A DNA stretch of 64,000 nucleotides from DASRWT01 sp963748485 (GTDB lineage Bacteria; Methylomirabilota; Methylomirabilia; Rokubacteriales; CSP1-6): positions 62,001 to 126,000 of the forward strand of contig CAVVJF010000013.1 of NCBI GenBank assembly GCA_963748485.1, written 5' to 3'. Under the pieces are notes generated by a model. That model had not been told where the DNA came from. It did no database searches and worked only from the letters and a program-made list of their open reading frames with translations. Below, piece by piece: positions 43,158 to 52,028 of the stretch. Position 1 is the stretch's first letter; every line of letters begins with the position of its first letter. Both the position numbers and the translations under genes were made by a program.

Positions 43158-43806
43158 GGATGTTACCCGCGCGCATAACTAGAGGTTTAGTTACTTGTGT
43201 CGCGATCTCGACCGCATGACTGCCTTCTTGATTCGCTCGGATAATTCGGCAGTCACCCAGGGCTCGCTCGAATGATCACATTATACGCCGACCCGCCGCC
43301 CCCTGCTTGCTGCGATAACGCGTTATCCTCGCGGGGCAACTCGTGGGCCGCTTTGATGCCTCCCGTGACCCCTGGCGCTCGGTGCGGGAACGCGCCGAAA
43401 TGCCCGCTAGCCTCTGCCCAACCCCTTACCCCGTAGGTGTCGGTAGGGAGGATCCGTAGGAGGCATTGACCTTCGGGAGGAACACCCGCGGTGCTCCCCT
43501 GCGTGACTCGAACTCTCTTCGGACCAAGTGAAGCGTCGCCATCCGTCCGGATTCCGACGCACGAGCGGCGCCGACGCCCTCGAAGACGACGGTTCACAAC
43601 GGATATCGCCTGATCACCCGCCTGAGCCGGGAAAACGGGCCGGGTCTGAGAATCCTAGATGCATTATAGAGTCTGTCCTGGCTGACTGGCGTTGACCCTC
43701 GCCCGCTTGCCGGATTCCAAACCCTTGGTGCTCCGTTCCAGAACCAACGTCCGCAAACCACAACGAAACGGGCGAGCGTATCCTGGCGTTGCTCGGCATG
43801 CATTGG
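43158..43806. other. Gene-free region, about 650 nt
   Basis: I see no convincing gene. It contains a perfect palindrome GATAACGCGTTATC (43314-43327) and a minus-strand TATAAT (43285-43280) beside it, a possible regulated promoter without an obvious target. The rest looks like decayed sequence between hsp20 and an IS fragment. Confidence 0.4.
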
Positions 43807-44020
43807 TGAACCGCCCCGGGTTTTCCGGAGACCGGTTTAGTTGACTCCCGCCACCATGGCGTGAGTCGGGTGGTTCCGATAGTAAATGGTCCTCGTACTC
43901 GACCGGGGGACGTACCCGATCGGCTCCAGGAGACGTTGCGTGTTGTACCACGACACCCAGTCGAGCGTGGCGAACTCGACGTCGTCGAGGCCACGCCAGG
44001 GCCCCGCGCCGACCGGGACA
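43807..44020 (-). mobile_element. 3' fragment of a second IS3-family element
   Basis: The left edge TGAACCGCCCCGGGTTTTCC (43807) is a typical IS3-group terminal repeat starting with TG. Minus-strand coding sequence matches a transposase C-terminus: GPWRGLDDVEFATLDWVSWY and NTQRLLEPIGYVP, ending in a stop just inside the repeat. The rest of the element is missing beyond about 44020. Confidence 0.75.
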
Positions 44021-44141
44021 ATGCTGAGAGTCACCGACCTGCCGGAGGAAAGGGCGGCGGCCGGTCCGCGAGTGCCGCGACCTCCGCTGCCGGCATTCCC
44101 TTTCTCCGAGGCGGCGTATATTCTCAGGCGCGGGTGTCACG

Positions 44142-45004
44142 ATGAAAGTGCGCAAGGCCGTCCTCCCCGCCGCCGGACTCGGCACCCGCTTCCTGCCCGC
44201 CACCAAGGCGCAGCCCAAGGAAATGCTGCCGCTGGTGGACTAGCCCATCATCCAGTACGTGGTAGAGGAGGCGGTGGCCGCCGGCTTGAGGAGATCATCC
44301 TGGTCACCGGCCGCAACAAGCGCGCCATCGAGGACCACTTCGACGCCGCGTTCGAGCTCGAATACTACCTGCAGGACCGTGGCAAGGTGGACGAGCTGGC
44401 GCAGATCAAGACCATCTCGGAGATGGCCTCGGTGTCCTACGTGCGCCAGAAGGAGCCGCTGGGCCTGGGCCATGCCATCCTCTGCGTGCGCCCGCTGGTG
44501 GGGAACGAGCCCTTCGGCGTTTTCCTAGGCGACGACATCATTGTCTCGCGGGTCCCGTGCATGCAGCAGCTCCTCGACGTCTTCGAGCGCCACGGCGGCC
44601 CGGTGCTGGCCGTGATGCGCATGCCGCGCGAAGAGATCGGGCGCTACGGGGTCATCGCGGCCCGCGGCCTGGGCGCCAATGTTTACGAGGTCCTCGACCT
44701 AGTGGAGAAGCCCGATCCCCGGGAGGCCCCGTCAAACCTGGCCATCGTCGGCCGCTACGTCTTGACGCCGGACCTCTTCCCGATCCTGGCCGACACGGCG
44801 CCGGATTCCCGGGGCGAGATCCAGCTTACCGACGGCCTTCGCACCCTGCGTGGGCGCCGACCCATCTACGCCGTCGAGTTCGAGGGCAAGCGGCACGACA
44901 CGGGGGAGAAGTTGGGATTCCTCAAGGCGACCGTGGAATTCGCACTGGCGCGCCCCGACCTGGCGGACCAGTTCCGGGCCTATCTGCGGACTCTGGATCT
45001 CTAG
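44142..45004 (+). pseudogene. galU: UTP-glucose-1-phosphate uridylyltransferase, inactivated
   Basis: Clear GalU: KAVLPAAGLGTRFLPATKA, LPLVD-PIIQYVVEEAVAAG, EIILVTGRNKRAIEDHFD, LGLGHAILCVRPLVG, DTGEKLGFLKATVEFAL. Two lesions are seen: an in-frame TAG at 44241-44243 where the family has Lys (LVDKPIIQY), and a one-base deletion near 44286 (GGCTTGAGGAG). Beyond these the frame is open to 45004. GalU makes UDP-glucose; this copy should be dead unless both lesions are sequencing errors. Confidence 0.85.
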
Positions 45005-45081
45005 GGTGTCAGAGACGCCTTCGCGGGCGGGTGTTTCTAGCCGGCCCGGGACTACATCGGATGATCTGGGCCGTTTACACA

Positions 45082-45237
45082 TTAGCGTCCGCGCCTGCGT
45101 CGCCTTCTCGCAACAGTTCTTCCTGGTGACGCCGGAGTGCCCTGCCCCGGCTTCTTGCCGAAACCACGACTGCACTCATTGCAGACTCGTTGCGCTTCAT
45201 CCTTGAGTTCTCGCCCGCAGGTTGCGCACTTGACCAT
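45082..45237 (-). CDS. 51-residue zinc-ribbon-like protein
   Basis: Small protein with two CxxC pairs: VKCATCGREL and RVCNECSRGF, spaced 12 residues, followed by a Gly/Pro linker and a very basic tail (VARRRRRRGR). The cysteine pattern can bind one zinc and the tail may bind nucleic acid. GGAGG sits 5-6 nt before the ATG. The motif content and ribosome binding site support a real gene despite its size. Confidence 0.55.
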   Translation of the reverse strand: MVKCATCGRELKDEAQRVCNECSRGFGKKPGQGTPASPGRTVARRRRRRGR

Positions 45238-45416
45238 GCCGTCCTCCACCGTGCGACATTACCACTAAGGCCATATTACGGCGGTCTCGACGTCGGATGG
45301 GTCAGCCTCGAAGGCCGGATCAGGCTCCCCGACTAGCTCCGCCTACTCGGTCGGGGTCGGCTACACTGCATGAAGGGCCTAGGGACGTGTAGCATCGTTC
45401 GTCCGGCGAGGACGCC

Positions 45417-46095
45417 GTGGAGGCACTCCAAGAGTTCGTCGACAACTTTACGTACCTCGGCATTTTCGCCGTACTCCTGCTCGGCAGTCTGGGAGTGCCA
45501 ATCCCAGAGGAAATGTCGATCATCGCGGCTGCCGTGTTGAGCCACGCGAGTATCGTCCGGTGGTTGCTTGCGCTGCCGATCTGCCTGCTGGGGGTGCTAT
45601 CCGGCGATCTGGTGCTTTACTGGGTCGGCCGGCACTGGGGTGAGCAGGTCCTCCAATGGCGACTGGTCCGGCTAGTCTTGGCGCCTGCGCGGGAGCAGTG
45701 GCTGAAGGCAGCGTATCGACGGCATGCACTGAAGACCGTCGTCACGGGAGCGGCACCTCATGGGACTCCGGGCCGCCGCGTTTCTGACCGCGGGCAGTGC
45801 CCGTATCCCGTTCTGGAAATTTGTGGTGGCGGACGCGGGCGCCGCCTTATTCGGCGTCCCATTGCTGTTCGGGTTGGCGTACTTCTTCACGGATCAGATC
45901 AAGGCCATCGCGGCCAATGTGCACCGGGCAGACCGCTGGCTCGGTCTCGCCGGCCTCCTGGCGCTGGCGGCGCTGCTGGTCGTCGGTGTGGCGATGGCAT
46001 CGCCGCATCGAGAAGGAGCGTCTGGACGAGGAGCCGGCCGAGGGGGCATTCGCCGCCGCCCTGAGCGCTCGGGACGGCAACCTATCGCCGGATGA
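45417..46095 (+). pseudogene. DedA-family membrane protein, frameshifted
   Basis: DedA family proteins are flippases or transporters of the inner membrane. N-terminal part from GTG 45417: LGSLGVPIPEEMSIIAAAVL, LLGVLSGDLVLYWVGRHWGE. After KTVV the frame slips by one base near 45750 and continues as HLMGLRAAAFLTAGSARIPF, then FGLAYFFTDQIKAI. A second slip near 45990 would join the tail VWRWHRRIEKERLDEEPAEG, which lies in the frame of the next gene. Confidence 0.75.
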
Positions 46096-46102
46096 GCGAA
46101 TA

Positions 46103-47471
46103 GTGGACCCCTTCTACGCCGTCGTGAGGGTGATCGCGCGGTTCTGGATCTGGTTTTTCTTCGAGCGCGTCGAGGTCCGGCACCCCGAGCGGGTACCGCG
46201 CATGGGTCCGGTGCTGCTCTGTATCAACCATCCGAACAACCTCATCGACTCGCTGCTCGTGGCGTCGGTGCTCCCGCGGAAGGTGCACTACCTCGCCACC
46301 GCCGCGCTCTTCCGCAACCCCCTCCTCGCGCGGTTCCTCGTCGCCTTGGGAGTGATTCCCATCTACCGGAAGGCAGACGACCCGGACAAGATGGACCGCA
46401 ACACGGAGATGGTCGCGGCGTGTGACGAGACATTCGACCGCGGGCGGCTCATCGCCATTTACCCCGAAGGTGTCACCCGCTCGGAGGCGCACCTGCAACG
46501 GATCAAGACAGGCGCGGCGTGGATTGCGCTCGGCTACGAGGCGCACGCCCCGGGGCGCCTCACCGTCGTGCCGGTCGGGCTCAGTTTCGAGGCCCGCAGG
46601 AAGTTCCGCGGGCGCGTCCTCGTCTCTGGCGGCGAGCCGGTCGACGTCTCGTCGCTCCTGCCCATCTACAGCGAGGAGCCCGCGAAGGCGCTAGATGCAC
46701 TCACGGCGGCGATCCAGCGGGCGATGGAGCGCGAGGTGGTCCACGTCGATCGCATCGATGCGGCGGTACTCGCGCGCTCCGTGGAGGAGCTCTGTCGCGG
46801 CTCGCTCGAGCGTGAGCTGTGGGGTGAGCGGGGGTTCTCGGACCGGCCGATCGATCCGTTCCAGCTCTCCCGGTCGATCGTCGACGCGGTCGAGCACTTC
46901 CGCACACAGGATCCCGGGCGCATCGAGCGGCTCTGGCAGCGGATGCTCGGCTACCACGCCGGACTTGCCGTCTACCGGCTCCGTGACGAGGCCGTGCGGG
47001 ACCCGCCTCGAGCGGACGACGGAGCGGCCGCGGGTGGCACGGTCATGGCAGACAATCGTAAGCCTCCCGCTCTTCGCGTACGGCGCGGCCGTGAACTTCC
47101 TCCCCTACTACCTGCCCGGGTGGCTCGCGGGGCGGCTGGCGCGCAGGCCGACGGACTACGCGACAACCCGGCTCCTCGCGAGCGTCGTCGCATTCCCGCT
47201 CTTCTGGACGCTCGAGACGGCGCTCGTCGCGTGGGCGGCCGGTCTCCACTGGGCGCTCGTCTTCTTCCTCTCGCTCCCGCTCGGGGGTCTGATTGCGTAC
47301 CGGTATCTGGTCGGCACGTGGCGGTTGCGTCACCAGCTCAGGTTCGGCGCGCTCCTCCTCACGCGCGCGCAGGAAGCCAGGCGCCTCCTCGCTGAGCGGC
47401 GGGAGATCGTCGGGGAACTCGAGCGCGTCAGGCGCGACTACCTGAGGGCCGCGAAAGGACCGAGCGTTTGA
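46103..47471 (+). pseudogene. Lysophospholipid acyltransferase (PlsC-like), frameshifted
   Basis: Membrane acyltransferase of the PlsC superfamily. Catalytic block LLCINHPNNLIDSLL, then NPLLARFLVALGVIPIYRK and YPEGVTRSEAHLQRIKTGAA. After YRLRDEAVRDP the frame slips near 47000 (one extra base in GCGGGACCCGCC) and continues ERPRVARSWQTIVSLPLFAY to 47471, with membrane helices. GTG 46103 is the likely start, but the frame upstream is open into the DedA tail, so a fusion is possible. Confidence 0.75.
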
Positions 47472-47489
47472 AGGAGACGCCGGCCGCCG

Positions 47490-47680
47490 TCAAATCATGC
47501 CGAAATGCCGAAGCGCCTCTTCGATCGCCTCACGCTTTTCGGGCGGGCAGGGCCCGATGTTACGATCCCGACGGGCTCGGTTCGCGCCACGCAGCGTCGG
47601 AATGCCGATCCACCCCGCTTTCGGGCTGAAGCCGTGGTGTGATGCTGCACGAACTTCTGAATCTCTGGGTCCGTGGCCAT
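47490..47680 (-). pseudogene. Small conserved-looking protein, frameshifted
   Basis: From ATG 47680 the minus strand encodes MATDPEIQKFVQH, then after a one-base slip GFSPKAGWIGIPTLRGANRA and CPPEKREAIEEALRHFGMI, ending at 47490. The ending CPPEKR..I..ALRHFGM is one I associate with a family of small uncharacterised proteins. Function unknown. Confidence 0.45.
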
Positions 47681-47681
47681 T

Positions 47682-48715
47682 TCATGGTGGCACGAGGCCG
47701 AGCGTAGCGGCCAGCGGCGTGAAGGGCAAGATCCCGCCGACCAGCACTACGAGCACCGTGGTCACCGACAGCGCGAGGCTCGGCCGACTGCGCAAGGGAT
47801 TGCCGGCGGTCCGGATGACGAAGAGGACGAGCGTCTGGGTCGCGAGCGACTCGACAAACCAACCCGTCTGGAACAGCGCGAACTGATGGGCTCGATCACC
47901 ACCATGAACCTCTGGATGATCGCGATGTTCCACCGCTGCGGGATCTGGATGAATGCGTCGTCGACATTGTCGGTGGGGATCGTGATCTGGGCGAGATCGT
48001 AGAGGACATTATTGAGCAGGATCTGGGTCGGCAGTATCGGCAAGAAGGGCAGGAAGAGGAACGCGCCCGCCATGCTGAACATGTTGCCGAAGTTCGAGTT
48101 GGTCCCCATCAGCAGGTACTGCATTACGTTGCCGAAGGCCCGCCGACCCTCGAGAATTCCGGCATGGAGGACGTCCAGGTCGCGTTCAAGCAGGATGATG
48201 TCGGCAGCGTCCTTGGCGACGTCGACGGCGGTCGCGACGGACACGCCGACGTCCGCCGTGTGGATGGAAGGTGCATCGTTGATGGCATCGCCCAGGAAGC
48301 CGACGACGTGGTTGCGACTCTTAAGCGCGAGGATGATGCGGTTTTTCTGCGCGGGGGAGACGCGGCCGAAGACGGTCGTCTGCTCCGCCACCGCGGCGAG
48401 AGCGCTGTCGGTCATGCGCTCGATCTCGTCGCCACCGACGACGCGGGCACTGTCGAGGGCGACCTGACCGCAGACGTGCTGGGCGACAGGCTCGTTGTCG
48501 CCCGTGAGGATCTTCACCACGACGCCGTCGCGCCGGAGCGCGCGGAGCGTCTCGGCGACGCCTTCCATCCGCGGATCGAAGAAGGTTACGAAGCCGGCGA
48601 GCACGAGCTCACGCTCGTCGCGGGCAGAATACACCGCTTGGGTCGGCACCACCGCGTAGGCGACAGCCAAGACTCGCAGACGCCGTCGTGCCGGTGCCGC
48701 GAGGTGGCATTGGTG
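47682..48715 (-). pseudogene. Mg2+-importing P-type ATPase (MgtA/B-like), 3' fragment
   Basis: C-terminal third of a type IIIB P-type ATPase. It has GVVVKILTGDNEPVAQHVCG, the hinge motif GDAINDAPSIHTADVGVSV, and MgtA-like membrane segments (LLMGTNSNFGNMFSMAG, LPTQILLNNVLYDLAQITIP). The phosphorylation motif DKTGT and everything before it are missing; the break lies next to repeat copy C. Near 47890 there is a frameshift with a small deletion, after which HQFALFQTGWFVESLATQTL continues and stops at 47682. Confidence 0.85.
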
Positions 48716-48736
48716 TTGATTCGGCCCGGTCCGCCG

Positions 48737-48958
48737 GCCGATTGACGGCGGTGGTGTGTCTGGCCTAGCATGCCGCTCACCTGAGCCGGCTCGCTCGACC
48801 CGGGAGGACGCCGCTGATGTGCACTGTGGCAGCGGCTCCTGGGGCGGCTGGCAGCGGCTCCTGAGGCGGCCGGTGTCCGAGTCTGGCAGATTACGTCACG
48901 GGAATGGAGCCCACGCGCGGGGCGATCGCCGCCGGAAGGGTGCTCGAGTTGGCTACGC
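48737..48958 (+). repeat. Dispersed repeat, copy C (long form)
   Basis: Same layout as copy A: TTGACG (48742-48747), TAGCAT (48766-48771), TAGCATGCCGCTCAC, then two 22-nt units (48829-48850, 48851-48872), GATTACGTCACGGG and GGCGATCGCCGCC. It sits at the broken 5' end of the MgtA-like pseudogene and upstream of the hybrid kinase gene. Confidence 0.75.
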
Positions 48959-49212
48959 TCTGGTGATGCCGAGATCGATGCGCTGCTCGCCGCGCACGTC
49001 ATCGTGCAAGGCAAGACCGCGGGCTGATGCTGCCGGCGTCATGGAGTCGACTTTCGTGCTCCTCCTGCTGGCGATGAATCCCGCGGAGCTCGTCGTCCAG
49101 TACTGGAGCGCCATCAGTCAACCCGATAGGCAGAAGACCCGGCGCGTTGTCTCGGCGAACCGGAATTGCTCTGGGATTGAATTCCCTATCTCTGATCTGA
49201 AGGGAGGCAGCC
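48959..49212 (+). other. Leader region of the hybrid kinase operon
   Basis: No convincing gene. A short open stretch (DALLAAHVIVQGKTAG then stop at 49027) looks like the tail of a lost gene. The end holds GGGAGG (49202-49207), the ribosome binding site for the kinase. Confidence 0.4.
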
Positions 49213-52011
49213 ATGTCCGAGCAAATCCACAGCTCCGCCTTTCTCGACGGCGACGCCGGCAAGGCGGAAGCCATCACCGAAGTCCGGCGCGAAGCAGCTC
49301 TGCTCAAGACGGGGGCCTTGCAAAACGCAATTTTTAACAGCGCGAACTTCTCCAGCATCGCCACCGACGAGAAGGGCGTCATTCAATTATTCAATGTCGG
49401 TGCAGAGCGCATGCTGGGCTATGCGGCCGCCGATGTGCTGGACAAGATCACCCCGGCCGACATTTCCGATCCGCAGGAAGTGATCGTGCGCGCCAAGGCG
49501 TTGAGCCTCGAGCTCGGAACCCCAATTACGCCGGGCTTCGAGGCGTTGGTGTTCAAAGCCTCGCGCGGGATCGAGGACATCTACGAGCTGACCTACTTTC
49601 GCAAGGACGGGAGCCGGTTCCCGGCGGTGGTATCCGTCACGGCGCTGCGCGACGCGCAGGACGCCATCATCGGCTATCTGCTGATCGGCACCGATAATAC
49701 TGCGCGCAAGCAGGTCGAAGCGGACCAGAAGCAGCTCGATCAGCGCCTGCGCGACCAGCAGTTCTACACGCGCTCTCTCATCGAGTCGAACATCGATGCG
49801 CTGATGACCACCGATCCGTCCGGCATCATCACCGACGTCAACAAGCAGATGGAGGCGCTCACTGGTTGCACGCGCGACGAATTGATCGGCGCGCCGTTCA
49901 AGAACTACTTCACCGATCCGGAGCTGGCCGAGGCGGGTATCAAACTGGTGCTGAGCGAAAAGAAGGTCACCAACTACGAACTCACCGCGCGCGCCAGGGA
50001 CGGCAAGGAAACCGTGGTGTCCTACAACGCGACCACCTTCTACGATCGGGATAGGAGGCTGCAGGGCGTGTTCGCCGCAGCGCGCGACGTCACCGAGCGC
50101 AAACGCTTGGATCAGGTTCTGCAGGAGAAAAATGTCGAGCTGGAGAGCGCCAGGTCCGCGGCGGAAAAAGCCAATCTGGCGAAATCGGATTTCCTCGCCC
50201 GTATGAGCCACGAGATCCGGACGCCGATGAACGCCATCATCGGCATGGCGGACCTGCTGTGGGAGACCTCGTTGGCCCCGGAGCAGCGCGAGTACGTCCG
50301 CATCTTCAGGAAGGCGGGGAGCCAGCTCCTGGACCTGATCAACGACATCCTGGACCTTTCCAAGGTGGAGGCCGGCCATCTGGTGCTCGAGAGCATCGAC
50401 TTCGATCTCGGCGAGGTCCTCGACAAAACGCTCGAAATGATGGCGATTCGCGCCCACGAGAAGGGGCTCGAGCTGGCGCTCCAGATCGCGCCGGAGATTC
50501 CCACCGCGCTGGTCGGCGATCCGGCCCGACTGCGGCAGGTGCTCATCAATCTCATTGGCAACGCCATCAAGTTCACAGAGCAAGGCGAGGTGATCGTTCG
50601 GGTCGAGCGTGATCCCGAGGACGCCGCCGGCGGCGCACTGCGGTTCGCGGTCTGCGACACTGGGATCGGGGTTCCCGAGGAGACGCGCGAGCTGATCTTT
50701 GCCCCCTACTCCCAGGTGGACACCTCCACGACGCGCAAGTTCGGCGGGAGCGGCCTCGGGCTGGCCATCTCGCGGGAGGTCGTCGATCTGATGCAGGGGC
50801 GGATCTGGGCGGAAGGCAGCATCGGAGCCGGAAGCACATTCTACTTCACGGCTCGGTTCGCGGTCGGCAGCAAGCCCCCGCTCAGGGTCCTCTCCGGCCT
50901 GATGGATCTCAAGGACGTGAAGACCCTGGTCATCGACGACAACACGACGAACCGGCTGATCCTCAGGGAGATGCTCTCGCGCTGGGGTGCCGTGGTGACG
51001 GAAGCGGAAGGGGGCGAGCAGGGGCTCTCGGAGCTGCTGCGGGCACAGCAGGCCGCTGTCCCCTATACCCTCGTGTTGCTGGACTGCCGCATGCCCGTAG
51101 TCGACGGGTTCCAGGTGGCCGAGCAAATTCATAAGCATCCTACCATGGCCGGGACGACCATCCTGATGCTCACTTCGGACAACCGCGCCGGGGATTTCGC
51201 CCGAAGCCGCGACCTAGGGGTGGCGGCGTACCTTGTGAAACCGGTGAAGCGCGCTGAGCTCCTAGAGGCGATCCAGCAGGCCCGGGCCGGCGCGGCCGCT
51301 CTGGTGGAGCCCGCAGCGCCTGGAGGCGTGCTGGAAGACGCGCAAGGGCTGCGGATCCTCCTGGCTGAGGATTCCCTGGATAATGTGCTGCTGATCCAAT
51401 CGTACCTGAAAGCCAGCGGGTGCAGCGTGGACCTGGCCTGCAACGGCGAGATCGCCCTGCAGATGTGCATCTCCGGCACGTACGACGTCGTACTCATGGA
51501 TGTCCAGATGCCGGTCATGGACGGTTACTCCGCCACACGCAGGATCCGCCAGTGGGAAGGCGAGAACCGCGCCAGGCCGGTTCCGATCCTGGCACTGACC
51601 GCTCACGCGCTGCCGGAGGAGGTCCAAAAGAGCCTCGATGCCGGCTGCACGGCCCACCTCACCAAACCCATCCGCAAAGCGACGCTCCTGCACGCCATCG
51701 AAGAGCACACCGTGGGACGCGTCCGCGTCCGGGTGGACTCGCGTCTCGCGGAGCTGGTTCCCGGCTTCCTGGAGAACCGGCGAAGGGACGTCGAGACGAT
51801 CGCTGCAGCGCTCGCACACGCGGATTACGAAAACGTTCGCATCCTGGGTCACAACATGAAGGGATCAGGCGCCGGCTACGGCTTGAACCGGATTACGGAG
51901 ATCGGAGCATCCCTGGAGCAGGCGGCCGGACGTCGTGAGCCCGAGGAGATTCGCGCGCGGGCCGCGGAGCTCGCCCGGTACCTCGACAATCTCCACGTGG
52001 AGTACGAATAG
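49213..52011 (+). CDS. Hybrid sensor histidine kinase (PAS-PAS-HK-REC-REC-HPt)
   Basis: 932-residue cytoplasmic-looking phosphorelay protein. PAS 1 at about 36-165 (VIQLFNVGAERMLGY), PAS 2 at about 185-300 (GIITDVNKQMEALTG), coiled coil, HisKA with the phospho-His in ARMSHEIRTPMNAI, ATPase domain with LINLIGNAIKFTEQG and GGSGLGLAIS. Two receivers follow (VLLDCRMPVVDG and VVLMDVQMPVMDG), then a C-terminal HPt domain (ILGHNMKGSGAGYG). No membrane helices, so it senses an internal signal. All key residues are intact, unlike most neighbours. Its partner at 52029 is likely its output. Confidence 0.93.
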   Translation: MSEQIHSSAFLDGDAGKAEAITEVRREAALLKTGALQNAIFNSANFSSIATDEKGVIQLFNVGAERMLGYAAADVLDKITPADISDPQEVIVRAKALSLELGTPITPGFEALVFKASRGIEDIYELTYFRKDGSRFPAVVSVTALRDAQDAIIGYLLIGTDNTARKQVEADQKQLDQRLRDQQFYTRSLIESNIDALMTTDPSGIITDVNKQMEALTGCTRDELIGAPFKNYFTDPELAEAGIKLVLSEKKVTNYELTARARDGKETVVSYNATTFYDRDRRLQGVFAAARDVTERKRLDQVLQEKNVELESARSAAEKANLAKSDFLARMSHEIRTPMNAIIGMADLLWETSLAPEQREYVRIFRKAGSQLLDLINDILDLSKVEAGHLVLESIDFDLGEVLDKTLEMMAIRAHEKGLELALQIAPEIPTALVGDPARLRQVLINLIGNAIKFTEQGEVIVRVERDPEDAAGGALRFAVCDTGIGVPEETRELIFAPYSQVDTSTTRKFGGSGLGLAISREVVDLMQGRIWAEGSIGAGSTFYFTARFAVGSKPPLRVLSGLMDLKDVKTLVIDDNTTNRLILREMLSRWGAVVTEAEGGEQGLSELLRAQQAAVPYTLVLLDCRMPVVDGFQVAEQIHKHPTMAGTTILMLTSDNRAGDFARSRDLGVAAYLVKPVKRAELLEAIQQARAGAAALVEPAAPGGVLEDAQGLRILLAEDSLDNVLLIQSYLKASGCSVDLACNGEIALQMCISGTYDVVLMDVQMPVMDGYSATRRIRQWEGENRARPVPILALTAHALPEEVQKSLDAGCTAHLTKPIRKATLLHAIEEHTVGRVRVRVDSRLAELVPGFLENRRRDVETIAAALAHADYENVRILGHNMKGSGAGYGLNRITEIGASLEQAAGRREPEEIRARAAELARYLDNLHVEYE

Positions 52012-52028
52012 CTGACACTGGAGGGAGT

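Noticed and set aside
43253..43597. 114-codon minus-strand hypothetical protein
   Set aside because: No ribosome binding site or motif; composition matches random GC-rich sequence in a decayed region.
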